Part shown: piece after piece, positions 59,968-64,000 of the stretch | How positions within the stretch are numbered: the first letter of the stretch is position 1 | How the letters are laid out: every line of letters begins with the position of its first letter | Assembly (NCBI GenBank): GCA_046328715.1 | Contig: JAXLWB010000001.1 | Coordinates: 408,089-472,088, forward strand | Direction of reading: 5' to 3' | Length of the DNA stretch: 64,000 bases | DNA from: JAXLWB01 sp046328715 | GTDB taxonomy: Bacteria > Chloroflexota > Anaerolineae > Caldilineales > Caldilineaceae | Made by a program: the position numbers and the translations under genes | Notes under the pieces: model-generated | What the model was told of the DNA's origin: nothing | The model's input: the letters and a program-made list of their open reading frames with translations, nothing else | The model's database searches: none

Positions 59968-60310
59968 GGATTTGCCGTAACAAGAACTTGATTAAAGGTT
60001 GTTTCAGTCTTGCATAACAAAGCTGTAATCAAATTGTTATAAAGTTTTTGGTAAGCTAATTGTATCCTGTGTTCAGGACTTATTCCTGTAATTTATTGCA
60101 GCAGGGCTTTTATGAAAAAAACGTCGGTACCTAAGAACTGAGCTGCAAACGTTTTGAAGCCCAACGCCTATAACCCTATACAAGATTTCCGCCTAGTTCT
60201 GTACAGAAATGTCACCTGTGATCGATTTCTGATTGAGCGTGCTATCGTTGATAGCGTATAGGTTGGGCTTCAAAACATGGCTTAGCGCAACGCATTCAAA
60301 TGGAGGAACC
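59968..60310. other. Intergenic region between divergent genes
   Basis: No gene. It contains an inverted repeat at 60151-60164 / 60263-60276 (annotated separately) and presumably the divergent promoters of plsY and the gene at 60311. Confidence 0.4.
60151..60276. repeat. Inverted-repeat element with perfect 14-bp ends
   Basis: GTTTTGAAGCCCAA (60151-60164) and TTGGGCTTCAAAAC (60263-60276) are perfect inverted ends of a 126-bp element; CCTAT and ATAGG next to them also pair. The interior has no ORF. Size and structure suggest another non-autonomous element, distinct from the ATAGAC family. Confidence 0.55.
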
Positions 60311-60781
60311 ATGCAATATCAAGTCGCAGTGGCCGGATTCGAAAAGCAGAATATTGTTATTGAGGCTCCTAATCTCTTTTCGGCGGCAAAATTACTGATC
60401 AATGGCCAGCCAGCTGCCAAAGGCGCAAAACGCGGCGAATACAAACTCTTGCGTGATGATGGCACCGAAGCCGTTGCACGCTTCAAGAGTTTCCTACTTG
60501 ATCCCGTACCTCAGCTTGTCGTAGACGGCACAACCGTCCGCCTGACTGAACCACTACCTTGGCCGCAATTGGTCTTTGCCTATCTACCCTTATTGATGGT
60601 CTTTACAGGCAATGTTATCGGTGTACTGCTAGGCGTCGCCGCCTCAGTGCTTAATCTACGCCTATTTGCGCTGAAGCATAGCATGTTGATGCGCTATACG
60701 TTCTGCTCGCTGAACATTGTGGCTACTGTCTTCCTGTATAAGATGATTACAGTTGCACTCTTCATGTTAGCGGTACACTAG
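60311..60781 (+). CDS. Small membrane protein of unknown function
   Basis: This 156-aa protein starts at the ATG after TGGAGG. The first 90 residues are soluble beta-rich (Y-Q-V-A-V-A-G, E-Y-K-L-L-R-D-D-G), followed by two or three hydrophobic helices near 93-150. It is on + while its neighbours are on -, and its 3' end overlaps the CruF gene tail by 15 nt. I do not recognise the family. Confidence 0.7.
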   Translation: MQYQVAVAGFEKQNIVIEAPNLFSAAKLLINGQPAAKGAKRGEYKLLRDDGTEAVARFKSFLLDPVPQLVVDGTTVRLTEPLPWPQLVFAYLPLLMVFTGNVIGVLLGVAASVLNLRLFALKHSMLMRYTFCSLNIVATVFLYKMITVALFMLAVH

Positions 60782-61597
60782 ACGCCTCCAGGCCACGCAG
60801 CCAAGCAAAGTTCCCATTGCTATAAAACCAACAATCGCTGGGCCAGGTTGATTCCAAAAGAATCCCTGGCCTATGCTTTGTAAGGCCCATACCAACGCGT
60901 AAATCACCAACATTGGCTTCACTGGTAAATTCTCTGGCTGTAAGAGTCGCATTAGCAACAGTGTAATCAGTGTTGCACTGATCCACCAGCCTACAAAGTT
61001 GATCCAAGGAATGCCAAAGTAGCCGCCCGGCTGTTCCCATACCCAATAGTTCCAACTCGTCATCTGCGGGTCGAGAAAGAGATCCCAAACCGTCATCGCC
61101 AGCCCTGCCAATGCTGCGAATCGAAGCAGATGGCCGGTTGCAGGCTGCAAAGTGTCGGCGGAGCTTGAATTATGCCATTTGCCTGGCTGCAAAATCGCAA
61201 AGGCAACTGCCCAACTCACCGGCAACATCATCAACCAGGCAATTGGAATGAGCAAAGGCACACCACCCAATTGTGGCTGCAATGCCTCGGTGTAATGATA
61301 GCGACCAAAGGGCAAACCCGTTTGGCTACCCACAAATTCGAGCAGCCAGGTCACGACAACGACAAGTCCAGTCAACTTGACGACCATTGACGTCCCCCAC
61401 GCCTGTTGCAGAATCGTCAGTACAGTACAGGCCTGCAACAGCACCCCAGCAATGACACCAACATCAAAGTAATCTTTGCCCACCCAACCGATGATAGGAA
61501 TCGAGATCATGGTTAGCAGCCAGCCAATCGTAAAGAGCGTGGCGGGCGATACCCAGATGTCAGTGTTACGAATGGAGAAGGACGAGTTACGGGTCAC
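60767..61597 (-). CDS. cruF: CruF-type carotenoid 1',2'-hydratase (DUF422)
   Basis: This 276-aa integral membrane protein of the CruF/DUF422 family has about seven hydrophobic segments, T-G-L-P-F-G-R-Y-H-Y near residues 93-102, P-L-L-I-P-I-A-W near 113-120, W-D-L-F-L-D-P-Q-M near 166-174 and G-I-P-W-I-N-F-V-G-W near 194-203, the conserved blocks of the family. It adds water to the psi-end of gamma-carotene or lycopene. It follows the lycopene cyclase gene by 19 nt on the same strand. Confidence 0.9.
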   Translation of the reverse strand: MTRNSSFSIRNTDIWVSPATLFTIGWLLTMISIPIIGWVGKDYFDVGVIAGVLLQACTVLTILQQAWGTSMVVKLTGLVVVVTWLLEFVGSQTGLPFGRYHYTEALQPQLGGVPLLIPIAWLMMLPVSWAVAFAILQPGKWHNSSSADTLQPATGHLLRFAALAGLAMTVWDLFLDPQMTSWNYWVWEQPGGYFGIPWINFVGWWISATLITLLLMRLLQPENLPVKPMLVIYALVWALQSIGQGFFWNQPGPAIVGFIAMGTLLGCVAWRRLVYR

Positions 61598-61616
61598 AGG
61601 TGTAAAAAATGGTTGA

Positions 61617-62453
61617 TCAAGTTTGTTTGAGATCAGGGTGGGCAGCGGGTGAAGAATCTGTTAATCGCCCTTGCAGATTTTGTAGCAAGGCAGGTGCACG
61701 GGCCTGGCTCTCTTTGGCCAACACCAGGACTGTCCCCAGCACAATCAACAGATTGGTGACAAAGAAGAAGACGCCTTCTTCCAATGGCAGGCTGCCGATC
61801 AGCAACTGTGTCGATTGGTCGGGGGCAATGGTCCATGTTCCAGCATCGATGGCCAAAGCATCGACCAGACTCAAATAAAGTGTCGGCACCAGCAGGCTCC
61901 AAAACACCAGTTTGCGCTGTTTCCAGAGGATATCGCCGCCAAAGCCGAATTGCAACATCACCGGCAACAAGGCCCAGGTTAGTGTGATCGATAGATATTG
62001 GATATTGTGCCAATGCGAGAGCCAGAGCACCAATGAGATCCCCCAGAGCACGCTGCAAAACCCAAACATGGCCCAACGAAACCTCTGGGCCATAGGTGAC
62101 GCAACCGAAGACGTCGGCGGGCGCAGCCGTCGCGCCAGAAACCAAATCCAGAGGCTGGTAAGAATCGTCTGCAAGACAAAAAAGCTGTACTCCTCGATCG
62201 GCACCCAGCCAATCAGCCAGCCAGCCACAAGCTTGGGATCGTACCACCAGACCTGAGTCGCCACTAGGTAGTTGTCCCACGGTGTCGTGTAGAGCACTGC
62301 AACCACTACATGCGCTAACAGCACTATCCACGCTGGCCAACCACGCAACCCTTCCGGTAGCCTGCGCCCTCGGCGCTCATCCCACCAGGCCACGCCAGCC
62401 AGAATCAAAATGGGTGGCACGATAAATGTGCAAAGAAAAGCAAAGTAAGTCAT
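61617..62453 (-). CDS. Lycopene cyclase, fused CrtYc-CrtYd type
   Basis: This 278-aa membrane protein has two lycopene-cyclase domains in tandem. The first contains T-P-W-D-N-Y near residue 55, V-W-W-Y-D-P and W-V-P-I-E-E-Y-S-F-F near 83-92; the second contains D-A-G-T-W and L-P-L-E-E-G-V-F-F near 220-228. The P-(I/L)-E-E motif is the catalytic signature of the heterodimeric CrtYc/CrtYd cyclases, here fused in one chain as in archaea and some Actinobacteria. The ATG at 62453 fits the family; the open frame extends 33 codons further. It cyclises lycopene ends. Confidence 0.9.
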   Translation of the reverse strand: MTYFAFLCTFIVPPILILAGVAWWDERRGRRLPEGLRGWPAWIVLLAHVVVAVLYTTPWDNYLVATQVWWYDPKLVAGWLIGWVPIEEYSFFVLQTILTSLWIWFLARRLRPPTSSVASPMAQRFRWAMFGFCSVLWGISLVLWLSHWHNIQYLSITLTWALLPVMLQFGFGGDILWKQRKLVFWSLLVPTLYLSLVDALAIDAGTWTIAPDQSTQLLIGSLPLEEGVFFFVTNLLIVLGTVLVLAKESQARAPALLQNLQGRLTDSSPAAHPDLKQT

Positions 62454-62490
62454 GTCAATTTGGGATTTCAGATTTCGGATTGACGCATGG

Positions 62491-64000
62491 TCAAATTTTT
62501 CGTTTTTGTAGATCGTGTAAGAGCACCTGCGCTGCGTTTCGTCCTGCTGCACCCATGATCCCGCCGCCGGGGTGGGTTGATGCCCCAGTGAGATAGAGCC
62601 CTTTTAACGGGGCACGATAGTTGCTCATGGTCAGGGCGGGGCGGAGCATGAACATCTGGTCGATGGACATTTCCAGGTGCATCACATTGCCGCGTAGCAA
62701 CCCTAGTTCCCGTTCGAGAAAGAGCGGCGTCTCCACTAGTTTGCCGATTACGGCTTGTTTGACATTCGGCGCATACTCGGCCAACTTATCCAACATCCGT
62801 TCCCCTTCGGCCTCGCCAATCTCGTCCCACGAACGCCCGCGGGCGAGCTCGTATGGATAATATTGGCCCCACAAAAAGAGCGTATGTTTCCCTTCGGGGG
62901 CCAAGGTTGGGTCAACTGCGGAAAAGGTCATTGAGATCAAGGCTGGATCGCGTGATGGCTCGCCACCCAAGTAATCACCATAGGCCCGCTCCAGATAGGC
63001 CATGTCCGGGCAGATAAATTGCAGCGCTCGATGTTCGGGTCCCGCTCCTGATTCGCCTTGAGTTTTGGTTGGCAGCGCCGAATAGCGAGGCAACTCACGC
63101 ATGGCATAGCGCACGATCATGCCAAAACCGTTGCCGATGCGTGAGTTTTGCGCCAATTTGCGTGCCTGTGGAGGAATCTCGCCATTCAGCAACTGCATTG
63201 TGCTATGAATATGGGCACCTGAGACTACAGCGCGTGCGGTCACACGCATGCCGCCGGTTGTCTCGGCACCAACGGCTCGTCCTCGCTCGGTCAAGATGCG
63301 GGCAACCGGTGCCCCAGCGATCAGCATGCCCCCGTGCGCCTGAATCATACGTGCCAGTGCTTGGGTCAACATGCCCGACCCGCCGCGTGGTCGCTTCAGA
63401 CCCGAATGGTGGTACATCGGCTGCCACAGCGCAAAGGGCGACGAAAGTGGCTCACTCGGTGGCGGACCTGACTGTGCCGCCATCCAGGCGATAGCGGCCT
63501 GGACACGAGGATCCTTGAACGATTGTTTGAGCACCTGACCATAGCCGCGCAGAATGTCACTCAATCGCTCGAAGCTTTCGTTGCCACTGCTCGTCTTCCA
63601 AATCAGGTTGCGGAAAAGATTGCCAGCGGTCGGTGGTTCCAGAAAACTCTGTACCATGCCCTTGGCGAGCGGTTCCCATCTTTTGATAAACGCTCGATAA
63701 TTTTCCGCATCTTCGGGAGAAATGCGGGCGATGCTCTCGCAGGTCTTGTCGACATCCTTCCAGATAAAGAAATGGCTGCCGTCGGGAAAGGGGGCAAAGA
63801 AGAGAGGGTCAACGTCAATGTATTCCAGGCCATAGGCGCTCAGATTGAGATCCTGAATGATCGGCGTATGGTGGATCAGAATGTGCGCCGAACCACCAAG
63901 GTCAAATTTGAAGCCTGGAACATGTTCTTCGGTGACGACGGCACCGCCAATTGTGTGTCGTCGTTCGAGGAGGATGACTTTGTAGCCAGCTTTGGCAAGA
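62491..64000 (-). CDS. CrtI-like/PYROXD2-like FAD oxidoreductase, 5' end outside window
   Basis: The frame is open to the window end, so the N-terminal dinucleotide motif is missing; 502 codons are visible. It begins within L-A-K-A-G-Y-K-V-I-L-L-E-R-R, followed by G-G-A-V-V-T and D-L-G-G-S-A-H, and ends with T-G-A-S-T-H-P-G-G-G-I-M-G-A-A-G-R-N-A-A, typical of the PYROXD2-like branch of the phytoene-dehydrogenase family. It lies upstream of the cyclase with a 37-nt gap. It may modify carotenoids or related polyenes; the branch has poorly known substrates. Confidence 0.87.
   Translation of the reverse strand, partial: LAKAGYKVILLERRHTIGGAVVTEEHVPGFKFDLGGSAHILIHHTPIIQDLNLSAYGLEYIDVDPLFFAPFPDGSHFFIWKDVDKTCESIARISPEDAENYRAFIKRWEPLAKGMVQSFLEPPTAGNLFRNLIWKTSSGNESFERLSDILRGYGQVLKQSFKDPRVQAAIAWMAAQSGPPPSEPLSSPFALWQPMYHHSGLKRPRGGSGMLTQALARMIQAHGGMLIAGAPVARILTERGRAVGAETTGGMRVTARAVVSGAHIHSTMQLLNGEIPPQARKLAQNSRIGNGFGMIVRYAMRELPRYSALPTKTQGESGAGPEHRALQFICPDMAYLERAYGDYLGGEPSRDPALISMTFSAVDPTLAPEGKHTLFLWGQYYPYELARGRSWDEIGEAEGERMLDKLAEYAPNVKQAVIGKLVETPLFLERELGLLRGNVMHLEMSIDQMFMLRPALTMSNYRAPLKGLYLTGASTHPGGGIMGAAGRNAAQVLLHDLQKRKI

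Noticed and set aside
61633..62340. 235-codon - strand ORF overlapping the lycopene cyclase
   Set aside because: Out-of-frame shadow; the cyclase frame carries both catalytic motifs and a family-length product.

Overview
The window is about 64 kb of a chromosome at roughly 50-55% G+C. It is most likely from a filamentous, non-phototrophic-type member of Chloroflexota, in or near the Herpetosiphon/Caldilinea groups. That placement is an inference from gene content: secreted Calx-beta and beta-propeller proteins ending in an (I/Y/F)LP(L/V)V tail, a fused lycopene cyclase with CruF, many standalone lipoproteins, and abundant small hairpin repeats. No rRNA or tRNA gene is present to confirm it.

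Region 1 (about 0.5-31 kb, all genes on +) is a sulfur-acquisition and sulfur-storage island. It holds an FMN reductase, an oligopeptide-type binding protein, a nitroreductase-like flavoprotein, an acetyltransferase / luciferase-like monooxygenase / M20 deacetylase series, three more luciferase-like monooxygenases, a Family 2A encapsulin with its cysteine desulfurase cargo, O-acetylserine sulfhydrylase, serine acetyltransferase, a cystathionine gamma-synthase/lyase-type enzyme, two CMD/AhpD-like proteins and a complete sulfate-type ABC transporter. Five promoters in this island carry the same array of four GTTACC-like boxes starting 0, 11, 22 and 34 nt apart. Four of those five transcripts then encode a tiny cysteine-rich peptide. 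Two of these peptides are 38-residue homologues followed by conserved, mutually exclusive RNA pairings and near-identical intrinsic terminators. I read this as a sulfur-responsive regulon with cysteine-codon leader peptides. It is the most interesting feature of the window.

A decayed patch at 14.7-17.5 kb interrupts the island. It contains a LanC-like pseudogene split by an IS5-family element with a CTAG target duplication, and a frameshifted NIPSNAP gene. MITE-like repeats (about 135 bp, ATAGACAAA-type ends) sit directly against stop codons at several points.

Region 2 (31-56 kb, mixed strands) is general chromosome: SIMPL, MEMO, lipoprotein, YhhN, methyltransferase, CNNM-type membrane protein, two MBL hydrolases, PlsC, esterase, threonine dehydratase, a halogenase-family flavoprotein, two large secreted proteins, queA, and a higBA toxin-antitoxin pair with a probable leaderless promoter.

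Region 3 (56-64 kb, mostly -) is a carotenoid and lipid cluster: a CrtI-type desaturase, PlsY, CruF, a fused CrtYcd-type lycopene cyclase and a PYROXD2-like oxidoreductase running off the window end.
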